Assembly: GCA_963639765.1 (NCBI GenBank)
Contig: CAVHXA010000052.1
Span: 1-13,279 of the forward strand
DNA: 13,279 nt
Source of the DNA: CAVHXA01 sp963639765
GTDB taxonomy: Bacteria; Bacillota; Clostridia; Oscillospirales; Oscillospiraceae
Direction: 5' to 3'
Of this stretch, positions 7,516-13,279 are shown piece after piece. Below the pieces are notes generated by a model. That model ran no database searches. It worked only from the letters and a program-made list of their open reading frames with translations, and was not told the origin of the DNA. The translations under genes were made by a program, and so were the position numbers. Position 1 is the stretch's first letter; the number at the start of each line of letters is the position of its first letter.

Positions 7516-9117
7516 ATGAAACACGCAAAAAGACTCGCCAGCTTGTTGCTGGCAATGGTTATGCTGCTGGCAATGGGTGTCACCTCCGCGTTTGCGGCCG
7601 GCGGTGACGGCTCCATCACCATCACAAACGCAACCGTAGGCAAAGAATATTCTGTCTACAAGGTGTTCGACCTGACCTACAGCATTGTAGACGACAAGAC
7701 CAATGTCGCCTACACCTACACCAGCGAGAGCAATCCCGATGCATTTCTCACTGCCCTTCAGGGTAGTGACAGTCCCTTCGCTCTCGTAGAGACCACTACG
7801 CCGGGCGTATACAACGTCTCTCTTGCTGCCGGCAAATCGGCATCTGACGTTTCTGCGTTCTTGAATGAACAGAAAGATAATCTCACGCCTGTTGCTAAGA
7901 AGATAGCGGATGCTTCTAAACTTGTTTTCGAAAATCTCGACTATGGTTACTACTTTGTGACCAGTGAGGTTGGCACCGTACTCACCATCGACAGCACACT
8001 TCCGGATGTAAAAGTCATCGATAAGAACCAGGAACCCAGCTGGGATAACGAAGATCCTAATAACCCCGGTTCTGGCAATCCCGGTAAAGTTATCATTGAT
8101 GCCAATGGCAACAAGGTAACCGAGAATACTGCAAACTTTGGCGACAACGTGAACTTCAGCATTGCAGTCAATGCCACTGCTTATGTTGCTGATGAGCAGA
8201 TTACTTATTACTACATCACCGATACTCTGGCTGCTGGATTCAGTGCGGCAGAGAATATTAAGGTCCTTGTAAATGGTGTAGAGAAGGAGCTTAGCACGGA
8301 CTATACCATTACTGCTAATGCAAATCCTGATGGTACGAATAGCTTCCAGATTACGCTTCCCTACGACGCAGAAGAGTATGGCTCTAACGCTAAGATCGAA
8401 GTGACCTACAGCGCAACGGTGGAGAACGATGCTGTGCTGGCCGAGGGCGGCAACCTCAACACCGCAAACTTTGCCTATGACACCAAGGAGCCTGGAACGG
8501 AAAACCCCGACCCGAATCCCGAACCTCAATTCCCCTCTGAAAATGAGAAAACTACCACGACCTATGTCTATGCACTTGGTGTTGTAAAAGTTGATCCCGA
8601 GGGCAAAACCTTGACGGGCGCTGAGTTCTCTGTCACGGATGAGTACAATAAGACCATCTATGCAAAACCTACTGATACCAAAGGTGTCTATGAATATTGC
8701 GTTGAGGGTACCGAGGGAGCTACCGCTCGGTTTGCAACTGATAACGATGGCGTACTCGTGATCAAGGGTGTTGAGGCTGGTCATTATAACGTAGTGGAGG
8801 AGGTCGCTCCCCTGGGTTACAATCTCCTGAACGGCGTTACTAAAGTGACAGCAGAGCTGAAAGAACAGTATACCACAACAATTACCACATATCTGGACGC
8901 AGATGGCAAAGTGACCAATGAGGTCACAAATAATACAAAAGAATATAAAGCTAGCGCAAGCGTTGCAGGTCTTGTCATCGTGAACAACAAGGGCACCGAG
9001 CTTCCCTCCACCGGCGGCATGGGCACCACCCTGTTCTATGCACTGGGCGGAGTACTGGCTGTTGGCGCAGCAGTTCTGTTGGTTGTGAAGAAGCGTATGG
9101 GCCGTGCTGCTCAATAA
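7516..9117 (+). CDS. LPXTG major (backbone-type) pilin subunit
   Basis: This is a 533-residue precursor with ribosome site GAAAGGA at 7501-7507. The signal peptide is about residues 1-27 (KHAKR, hydrophobic core, AFA cut before A28). An N-terminal pilin domain ends in PDVKVIDKN, where Lys170 is the best candidate for the polymerisation lysine, though the usual W and YPK are not all present. A short linker rich in Asn, Pro and Gly follows, then a D2-type isopeptide domain (about 190-325), a Pro-rich linker (about 326-345) and a CnaB/SpaA-like domain (about 350-440) whose E-box is YNVVEEVAPLGY (424-435). The anchor is LPSTGG at 496-501 with a hydrophobic helix and KKRMGR tail. Two-domain pilins of this kind polymerise through sortase C. 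C-ending codons (TAC, AAC, ACC) look commoner than in neighbouring genes, as expected for an abundant product. It lies directly after the tip gene and before the pilin sortase. Confidence 0.93.
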   Translation: MKHAKRLASLLLAMVMLLAMGVTSAFAAGGDGSITITNATVGKEYSVYKVFDLTYSIVDDKTNVAYTYTSESNPDAFLTALQGSDSPFALVETTTPGVYNVSLAAGKSASDVSAFLNEQKDNLTPVAKKIADASKLVFENLDYGYYFVTSEVGTVLTIDSTLPDVKVIDKNQEPSWDNEDPNNPGSGNPGKVIIDANGNKVTENTANFGDNVNFSIAVNATAYVADEQITYYYITDTLAAGFSAAENIKVLVNGVEKELSTDYTITANANPDGTNSFQITLPYDAEEYGSNAKIEVTYSATVENDAVLAEGGNLNTANFAYDTKEPGTENPDPNPEPQFPSENEKTTTTYVYALGVVKVDPEGKTLTGAEFSVTDEYNKTIYAKPTDTKGVYEYCVEGTEGATARFATDNDGVLVIKGVEAGHYNVVEEVAPLGYNLLNGVTKVTAELKEQYTTTITTYLDADGKVTNEVTNNTKEYKASASVAGLVIVNNKGTELPSTGGMGTTLFYALGGVLAVGAAVLLVVKKRMGRAAQ

Positions 9118-9151
9118 CTTCTTTTACATACCTCGCATGAAATAATTTTCT

Positions 9152-9184
9152 GCTGTCCCCGTGGGTTCTCCCACGGGGTACAGC
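9152..9184 (+). terminator. GC-rich hairpin just after the backbone pilin gene
   Basis: CCCCGTGGG (9157-9165) pairs perfectly with CCCACGGGG (9170-9178) around a four-base loop. Five more pairs, GCTGT (9152-9156) with ACAGC (9180-9184), extend the stem past a bulged T. It lies 35 bases after the pilin stop. It lacks a T-run, so it is more likely a partial or factor-dependent terminator or a 3'-end stabiliser than a full stop. That would make much more pilin than sortase from one transcript. Confidence 0.6.
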
Positions 9185-9231
9185 GGAAAAGAGAGCCTGA
9201 TGGGAAATCATCGGGTTGTCTTTTCCGCTGT
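9180..9231 (+). promoter_or_regulatory. Second long hairpin overlapping the first; possible alternative structure
   Basis: Bases 9180-9192 pair perfectly with 9219-9231 (13 pairs, ACAGCGGAAAAGA with its complement). Inside is a seven-pair stem, 9196-9202 with 9209-9215 (one G-U). Bases 9180-9184 are also used by the outer stem of the preceding hairpin, so the two full structures exclude each other, and GCTGT occurs at both 9152-9156 and 9227-9231 as rival partners. No T-run follows. It may be an attenuator, a processing site or a stability element before the sortase gene. Confidence 0.5.
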
Positions 9232-9288
9232 AATGGATCTCTGGCAAAGCGTCACAGGTCAAAACAGAGACAGGAGGAACAGTATAAA

Positions 9289-9375
9289 TTGAGAGACACT
9301 TTTATTTTCTTACGTCCAGGAAAAATCAAAAGACAAAACCGTCTGAATTGGCGGATATGGAGCCGCGATATATGA
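9289..9375 (+). CDS. Possible 28-residue leader ORF before the class C sortase
   Basis: A strong AGGAGG (9272-9277) has no ATG in range, but a TTG at 9289 opens a 28-codon frame (MRDTFIFLRP...). Its TGA stop overlaps the sortase ATG as ATGA (9372-9375). The product is basic and aromatic and matches no family I know. It could feed ribosomes to the sortase start by coupling. The TTG lies 11 bases from the ribosome site, which is long, and an ATT at 9288 would be in the sortase frame, so this call is tentative. Confidence 0.3.
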   Translation: MRDTFIFLRPGKIKRQNRLNWRIWSRDI

Positions 9376-10223
9376 AAAAGCATTTTAGCACGATTTTGTT
9401 GATTTTGATTTTCTTTGCAGGCTTGGCTCTGCTGATATATCCGACTTTGAGCGATTATGTTAATTCACTTCATCAATCCAAAGCAATCTCCGCATACGCA
9501 GAAAGTGTAGAGAATATGGATGCGGAAAAATATGAAGCGATTCTCGCGGAGGCTAAGCAATATAATACCGCTCTTGCGCAAAGTCCGCAAAGCTATGAAC
9601 GAACAGAAGAGGAACAGGAGCAGTATTCACAACTCCTCAATGTGGATGGGAATGGTGTAATGGGTTATATTGAAATTCCCTCTATTGAAGTTTCACTTCC
9701 AATCTATCATGGAACTTCTGACAGTGTGCTGAATTCTGCGATTGGACATCTTGATTGGACATCACTTCCGATTGGTGGAGAGAGTACGCACTGTGTTTTA
9801 TCCGGGCATAGAGGTTTGCCGAGTGCTAAATTGTTTACCAACCTGGATAAGCTTGTGGTTGGCGATACCTTTCTTCTCAGAACGCTGGACGAAGTTCTGA
9901 CCTATGAGGTAGACCAGATTTTGATTGTGGAGCCAAGTGAAATCGAGGCATTGCAAATTGTTCCCGGCGAGGACTATTGTACGCTTGTGACCTGTACACC
10001 TTACGGTATCAATACCCATCGGCTTCTGGTTCGGGGACATCGAATTGAGAATGTTGAGGAAGCCATCACTGTCCGTGTGACATCAGATGCAATCCAAATT
10101 GAGCCGGTCATTGTCGCCCCAATGATTGCCGCCCCAATCCTGTTGATTTTACTGATGACTGTGTTCCTGTCGGGAAATAAAAAGAAATCCTCCGGAGGTA
10201 ATGAAGATGAGAAAACTGCGTGA
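9372..10223 (+). CDS. srtC: Class C sortase (pilin polymerase)
   Basis: From ATG 9372 the protein has 283 residues. That start has GGAG at 9359-9362 and yields the family-like opening MKKHFSTILL; the upstream TTG 9348 and ATG 9357 lack a ribosome site. An N-terminal transmembrane helix spans about 6-24, the sortase fold about 88-225 and a C-terminal transmembrane helix about 244-267. The catalytic residues are His146 (LSGHRG), Cys208 (TLVTCTPYG) and Arg217 (THRLLVRG). The two membrane helices and the GNGVMGYIEIP, GHLDWTSLPIGG and SGHRGLPSAKLF blocks are class C features. The enzyme links pilin LPXTG threonines to pilin lysines, building the fibre outside the membrane. The usual lid motif Asp-Pro-aromatic is not visible; the region reads ALAQSPQSYERTEEE. 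The last codons overlap the next gene by 17 bases. Confidence 0.95.
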   Translation: MKKHFSTILLILIFFAGLALLIYPTLSDYVNSLHQSKAISAYAESVENMDAEKYEAILAEAKQYNTALAQSPQSYERTEEEQEQYSQLLNVDGNGVMGYIEIPSIEVSLPIYHGTSDSVLNSAIGHLDWTSLPIGGESTHCVLSGHRGLPSAKLFTNLDKLVVGDTFLLRTLDEVLTYEVDQILIVEPSEIEALQIVPGEDYCTLVTCTPYGINTHRLLVRGHRIENVEEAITVRVTSDAIQIEPVIVAPMIAAPILLILLMTVFLSGNKKKSSGGNEDEKTA

Positions 10224-11460
10224 CCGTATTCTGCCGCTGCTGCTCAGTATGCTCTGTGTACTGGCGCTGCTTCCAACAAGGGCTTTTGCGGCAGGAGCCA
10301 TTGATTTGAATCAAAATGTAACGCTTACCATCTGCTATACGCACAATGGGAAAGCCATATCCGATGTCCAGTTTGACCTCTACTATGTGGCAGACGTAAA
10401 CGAATATGCGGAATTTTCCCTTGCAGGTGACTTCAAGGACTATCCGGTTCAGGTAAACGGTCTGACGACAGATGGCTGGAAGACGCTGGCGGAGACGCTG
10501 AAGGGCTATGCAGAGCGGGATAAGCTCAAGGCGCTGGACAGCGGCAAAACGGATGATAACGGAACATTATCTTTTCCTAATGACCAGGCGAGTCTAAAAC
10601 CGGGGCTTTATCTGGTTGTGGGTAAGACGCTGACCAAAGACGTCTACAGCTATAAAACAGAGCCGTTCCTTGTTTCCCTTCCCAATCTGGACAGCAATGC
10701 TAACACATGGAGCTATGATATAACCGTCGAGCCCAAGCACACCCGCGAGGAATTGCCACCCAGCCCGTCAGAGGATACCGTGAGCCGCAAAGTTCTGAAA
10801 GTCTGGAAGGATGATGTAGAGAAACTTCGCCCCCAGGAGGTCATCATTCAGCTTTTGAAGGACGGCGAGGTCTACGATACCGTGACGCTAAACGAAAAGA
10901 GCGACTGGAGCCACACTTGGGACGAGCTGCCGAAATACAACAAGGACGGTTCAAAGGTAGAATGGTCGGTCACAGAAAAAACGGTGGACGATTACACGGT
11001 GCTCATAGAGAAAAACGGCATTACCTTTACGGTGACGAATACCTACACTCCGACAACAACGAACGATACTGTAAAGCGTATCGTAACAAAGGTGTGGGAC
11101 GATAAGGGCTACGAGAGCAACCGCCCAAAGTCCGTGCAGGTGACGCTGCTGCAAAACGGTACAGCTTATGATTCCGTGATCCTTAACGAGGCGAATGGCT
11201 GGCTATATACCTGGGAGGATCTGCCCAAATGCGATGCAAATGGTAAGGAATATAGTTGGACGATTCATGAAGCATCTGTTTCCGGCTATGTTTCCAACGT
11301 AAAGCAGAATGGCTATACCTTTGTTCTGACGAATACATTAGATAAGCAAAAACTGCCGCAGACTGGTGCCCTGTGGTGGCCGGTGCCACTGCTTGCCGTT
11401 GGAGGCATGACGTTCCTGATTGTGGGAGCTCTGAGCAGAAAGAAAAAAGAACATGAGTAA
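10207..11460 (+). CDS. Minor (base/ancillary) pilin with pilin motif and two CnaB domains
   Basis: The precursor has 417 residues. ATG 10207 is preferred because GGAGG (10194-10198) sits eight bases upstream; ATG 10201 would be only two bases away. The signal peptide is about 1-28 (ends TRAFA before A29). An N-terminal pilin domain (about 30-178) ends in a clear pilin motif, WSYDITVEPK, with Lys177. Two CnaB-like domains follow, about 190-281 (Lys198 in KVWKD, Glu257 in WSVTEK) and about 288-376 (Lys295 in KVWDD, Glu355 in WTIHEA), then LPQTG at 383-387, a hydrophobic helix and an RKKKEHE tail. By analogy it is the base pilin or an ancillary subunit. Because the pilin motif is better preserved here than in the 7516 protein, a role in the backbone cannot be ruled out. 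It overlaps the sortase genes on both sides. Confidence 0.92.
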   Translation: MRKLRDRILPLLLSMLCVLALLPTRAFAAGAIDLNQNVTLTICYTHNGKAISDVQFDLYYVADVNEYAEFSLAGDFKDYPVQVNGLTTDGWKTLAETLKGYAERDKLKALDSGKTDDNGTLSFPNDQASLKPGLYLVVGKTLTKDVYSYKTEPFLVSLPNLDSNANTWSYDITVEPKHTREELPPSPSEDTVSRKVLKVWKDDVEKLRPQEVIIQLLKDGEVYDTVTLNEKSDWSHTWDELPKYNKDGSKVEWSVTEKTVDDYTVLIEKNGITFTVTNTYTPTTTNDTVKRIVTKVWDDKGYESNRPKSVQVTLLQNGTAYDSVILNEANGWLYTWEDLPKCDANGKEYSWTIHEASVSGYVSNVKQNGYTFVLTNTLDKQKLPQTGALWWPVPLLAVGGMTFLIVGALSRKKKEHE

Positions 11461-12094
11461 GCGTGGAAAAATTTACACAGGAATCGGGCTGCTGCTTCTG
11501 GCAGCGGCCCTTTTTCTTACAGCATACAATCTTTGGAGTGATGCGAAAGCAGGGGCCTCGGTTGATACGGCTTTGGAGCAGCTCACGCCAGAGCTTGAAG
11601 ATGCGGTAGAAGGGAATGTCAGTCTGCCTGCCATCCCCTCTGGCGACTCATTGGAAGAGGCCAATATCCCAGACTATATCCTGAATCCAGAGATGGACAT
11701 GCCGGAGGAGGAAATTGATGGGCAGCAATATATCGGCGTGCTGCAGATTCCAGCTCTGTCGTTGGAACTGCCGGTCATCAGTGAGTGGAGCTATCCGAAC
11801 TTGAAGATTGCACCCTGCCGCTATGCCGGTTCTGCGTATCTGGACAATATGGTTGTCGCCGCCCACAACTATTATAGTCACTTCGGATATTTGCAAAATC
11901 TGTCGCAGGGCGATAAAGTCACTTTTACCGATATGGACGGGAATGCATTCCGATACGAGGTTATCGAAATTGAGACTCTTTCTCCGTTTGCTGTTGATGA
12001 GATGACAAGCGGCGATTGGGATCTGACGCTTTTTACCTGTACGGTCGGCGGTGCTGCTCGCGTAACGGTTCGTTGCGAGAGAATAGACGAATGA
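11453..12094 (+). CDS. Second sortase, probably cell-wall anchoring (not class C)
   Basis: This 213-residue protein has one N-terminal transmembrane helix (about 6-26), an acidic linker (about 40-90) and a sortase fold from YIGVLQIPALSLELPV (93-108). Catalytic His138 is in VVAAHNYYSHFG, Cys196 in LTLFTCTVGG, and the arginine is R203 or R207. There is no C-terminal membrane helix and no lid, unlike the class C enzyme upstream. The blocks EWSYPNLKIAPCRYAGSA and MTSGDWDLTLFTC fit a Clostridia sortase group near classes B and D; I cannot settle the class. The start overlaps the minor pilin stop (ATGAGTAA). A likely job is joining the base pilin or pilus to peptidoglycan, or acting on one specific anchor (LPET, LPST or LPQT). 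This split of work is known for other two-sortase pilus loci and inferred here. Confidence 0.9.
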   Translation: MSKRGKIYTGIGLLLLAAALFLTAYNLWSDAKAGASVDTALEQLTPELEDAVEGNVSLPAIPSGDSLEEANIPDYILNPEMDMPEEEIDGQQYIGVLQIPALSLELPVISEWSYPNLKIAPCRYAGSAYLDNMVVAAHNYYSHFGYLQNLSQGDKVTFTDMDGNAFRYEVIEIETLSPFAVDEMTSGDWDLTLFTCTVGGAARVTVRCERIDE

Positions 12095-12147
12095 AGAAGC
12101 AATTGATAGAAAATCAAACGTGAATTTTACAAAAGGACAGATGACAC

Positions 12148-12351
12148 ATGGCAAAAATAAGAATTTTGAAAACAGCGGACATTTGCGTCTGTTGCGGCTG
12201 TTATGTTCCGGAAGGGGAACAAGTTTGTCCGCGGTGCAGAAAATACGATGAGGAAAGTTTTCCGTGGTATTTCTGCTCCACTCAAAATGTTAATTACCAT
12301 GGTAGACAAAACCGATTAAGAAAGTGGTTCGGTCAAAAAAAGACGGAATGA
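12148..12351 (+). CDS. Small zinc-ribbon protein, last gene of the pilus operon
   Basis: This 67-residue protein holds Cys13, Cys15, Cys16 and Cys18 in CVCCGC, followed by CPRC (Cys27, Cys30) ten residues on, a zinc-ribbon pattern (CxxC-x8-13-CxxC). The C-terminal part is basic and aromatic (KWFGQKK). AAGGA upstream is slightly distant from ATG 12148. It has no signal peptide, so it is cytoplasmic and may bind DNA, RNA or a protein. It lies 53 bases after the second sortase and before the operon terminator, so it is probably cotranscribed. Role unknown: a regulator or adaptor of the locus is possible but unproven. Confidence 0.75.
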   Translation: MAKIRILKTADICVCCGCYVPEGEQVCPRCRKYDEESFPWYFCSTQNVNYHGRQNRLRKWFGQKKTE

Positions 12352-12612
12352 AGGATCTCTGATACAAGGTTTCCGGCTGGCATCGTATCATGTAATTCCT
12401 TTGCGGGCACTTTATGTTGCTTAAAAACGAATACAGTTAATACTCTGTAAAAGCACAGTCACCTGTATATATGGCGGCTGTGCTTTTATTTGTATTCATC
12501 CAATTCCAGATGCGTTATTCCCTGCCGCAAAGAATAATTCATGCTGGCCGTTCTCCACCATGTTTTACAAAACTGCTAAAACAGTATGCAAAACACTTGG
12601 AGGATGACAGAA
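12352..12612 (+). other. Intergenic stretch with operon end and no clear gene
   Basis: The stretch holds a weak hairpin (TGATAC at 12360-12365 with GTATCA at 12385-12390) and then the strong terminator at 12448-12492. After it I see only AT-rich leader sequence with a small palindrome GTTTTACAAAAC (12562-12573), a possible operator before the small ORF. TTTACA at 12564-12569 with TATGCA at 12585 is a poor promoter: spacing is 15 bases and it is too close to the ribosome site. The 65-codon frame at 12471-12668 starts inside the terminator stem and is not credible. Confidence 0.5.
12448..12492 (+). terminator. Rho-independent terminator of the pilus operon
   Basis: TAAAAGCACAG (12448-12458) pairs perfectly with CTGTGCTTTTA (12478-12488), 11 pairs, with a loop of about 19 bases that can make a few more pairs. 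A T-rich tail (CTTTTATTTGT) follows. It lies about 100 bases after the zinc-ribbon gene. Confidence 0.85.
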
Positions 12613-12768
12613 ATGTACAAAATACGGAATTCTACTGCCATGTCAAAACGAGCTGCTTATTATTGTGAGCATACGCTTTTAAGCAGGAGCAGTAAAGCCC
12701 GCTGCCTTACGGTAAAATATTACTATACCAAAGGAAAGGCAGGTGCTGGCATTTGGAAAATGAAATGA
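12613..12768 (+). CDS. Small basic protein of unknown function, coupled to the XRE regulator
   Basis: This 51-residue frame starts MYKIRNSTAMSK. GGAGG at 12599-12603 lies nine bases before ATG 12613; another ATG at 12604 is too close to it. The product is rich in Lys, Arg and Tyr, has two Cys (C22, C34) and ends GIWKMK; no domain or membrane segment is seen. Its stop overlaps an in-frame ATG of the next gene as ATGA (12765-12768), the geometry of translational coupling. A good ribosome site and coupling support a real gene; the lack of any recognised family keeps the call moderate. Its role may be tied to the repressor, for example as a partner. Confidence 0.5.
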   Translation: MYKIRNSTAMSKRAAYYCEHTLLSRSSKARCLTVKYYYTKGKAGAGIWKMK

Positions 12769-13028
12769 GCCTTAAGAATCGAGACAGACTCATTCAGCTT
12801 GGGATTACTATCTCCACAATCCGAAAGCTTCGGGGATTGTCTCAAGAGCAGCTGGCAGAACGTGCATCAGTCAGCAGATCCCTTATCAGCTCAATTGAAG
12901 CTCCGGGCTTAGCAAAGTCCTTTTCTTTGGAAGTTTTTTATAACATTGCAGATGCGTTGGATATGGATCCGTCAAAGTTACTGCACGCCCCAACGCAGTT
13001 TGAGAGCTTGTTAAGCCCGAATACCTGA
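12753..13028 (+). CDS. XRE-family helix-turn-helix regulator
   Basis: From TTG 12753 it has 91 residues, or 87 from ATG 12765, which overlaps the stop of the upstream small ORF. The TTG has AGGTG seven bases upstream; either start is possible. The lambda-repressor-like HTH covers about residues 15-75: STIRKLRGLSQEQLAERA, then SVSRSLISSIEAP as the recognition part, then FYNIADALDMDPSKLL. There is no extra sensor domain. Such small single-domain regulators usually act as dimers on short palindromes, often near their own gene. It is separated from the pilus operon by a terminator and followed by its own terminator. Confidence 0.88.
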   Translation: MENEMSLKNRDRLIQLGITISTIRKLRGLSQEQLAERASVSRSLISSIEAPGLAKSFSLEVFYNIADALDMDPSKLLHAPTQFESLLSPNT

Positions 13029-13063
13029 CAGCAATATAGGATTACGCTGATAACGAGAAATTG

Positions 13064-13112
13064 CAGCGCAGACTACCAGTGATGATGGCACTGGTGGACT
13101 GCGCTGTTTTTT
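13064..13112 (+). terminator. Rho-independent terminator after the XRE gene
   Basis: CAGCGCAG (13064-13071) pairs with CTGCGCTG (13099-13106), and inside it ACCAGTG (13075-13081) pairs with CACTGGT (13089-13095). Six T follow directly (13107-13112). This is a strong two-step stem typical of intrinsic terminators. Confidence 0.9.
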
Positions 13113-13152
13113 ATTCTCGCCTGTTTTCAGCGATGAAGGGAGTGAGTTTATC

Positions 13153-13279
13153 ATGACAGGCATTTTCAATCAGTTTGGCAAGCATATGCGTTGTCTCCCG
13201 CAGGATTTATCATTGTACGATGACGAATTTCTGCGCTATTGCGTGGAACGGGAGCAGGTGGAAACAAAACTCGAAAGTA
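13153..13279 (+). CDS. Start of an unrecognised gene, cut by the window end
   Basis: ATG 13153 follows GGGAG at 13138-13142 with a spacing of ten. Forty-two codons are visible (MTGIFNQFGKHMRCLPQDL...), open to the edge, with no signal peptide. The visible part is polar with acidic and aromatic residues (LYDDEFLRYCVEREQVE). I do not recognise the family. It starts after the XRE terminator, so it belongs to a new transcript. Confidence 0.6.
   Translation, partial: MTGIFNQFGKHMRCLPQDLSLYDDEFLRYCVEREQVETKLES

Noticed and set aside
7495..9114. 539-codon open frame on the minus strand across the pilin gene
   Set aside because: It mirrors the pilin's codons, has no ribosome site or domain and a low-complexity Cys/Ile-rich product; a shadow of a biased coding gene.
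9348..9371. TTG 9348 or ATG 9357 as sortase C start
   Set aside because: Neither has a ribosome site at proper distance; ATG 9372 does and gives the family-like N-terminus.
12471..12668. 65-codon frame after the pilus operon
   Set aside because: It begins inside the terminator stem, lacks a ribosome site and overlaps the better-supported 51-codon ORF.
1..13279. CRISPR arrays, tRNA/rRNA genes, transposases, integrases, prophage genes
   Set aside because: No spaced direct repeats, RNA gene signatures or such coding sequences were seen.

Overview
The window looks like chromosomal DNA of a gut-type Clostridia species (Oscillospiraceae/Ruminococcaceae-like). This rests on moderate GC content, all real genes on one strand, Gram-positive LPXTG surface proteins, and short intergenic gaps with AGGAGG-type ribosome binding sites. 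The genus cannot be fixed from the sequence alone.

Layout: an Rrf2-family regulator (21-428) stands alone. A gap with one well-paired hairpin (519-569) precedes what reads as a single sortase-pilus operon (651-12351): a TetR-type regulator, a coiled-coil protein of unknown function, a type I signal peptidase, a very large multidomain tip/adhesin protein, a backbone-type pilin (LPSTG), a class C pilin sortase, a smaller pilin with two CnaB-like domains (LPQTG), a second sortase of another class, and a small zinc-ribbon protein. A strong Rho-independent terminator (12448-12492) closes it. Downstream are a 51-codon ORF coupled by an ATGA overlap to an XRE-type regulator, that regulator's terminator (13064-13112), and the start of an unrecognised gene cut by the window end.

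How the genes work together (inference from families and order): the signal peptidase and Sec pathway export the three pilins; the class C sortase polymerises the backbone pilin through pilin-motif lysines; the second sortase probably attaches the base pilin or finished fibre to peptidoglycan; TetR and possibly the leader hairpins set expression. The tip protein combines a membrane-spanning N-terminus, six His/Cys repeats, a CHAP-type cysteine hydrolase domain with its catalytic residues present, Ig-like segments, a von Willebrand A-like fold whose metal site looks eroded, and a CnaB domain.

Most notable: (i) the tip gene is frameshifted at an A6 tract (7101-7106), so the LPETG anchor lies in another frame; (ii) the tip architecture itself; (iii) two overlapping, mutually exclusive hairpins between the backbone pilin and its sortase; (iv) a class C sortase without a recognisable lid motif; (v) several small ORFs (28 and 51 codons) supported by translational-coupling geometry.
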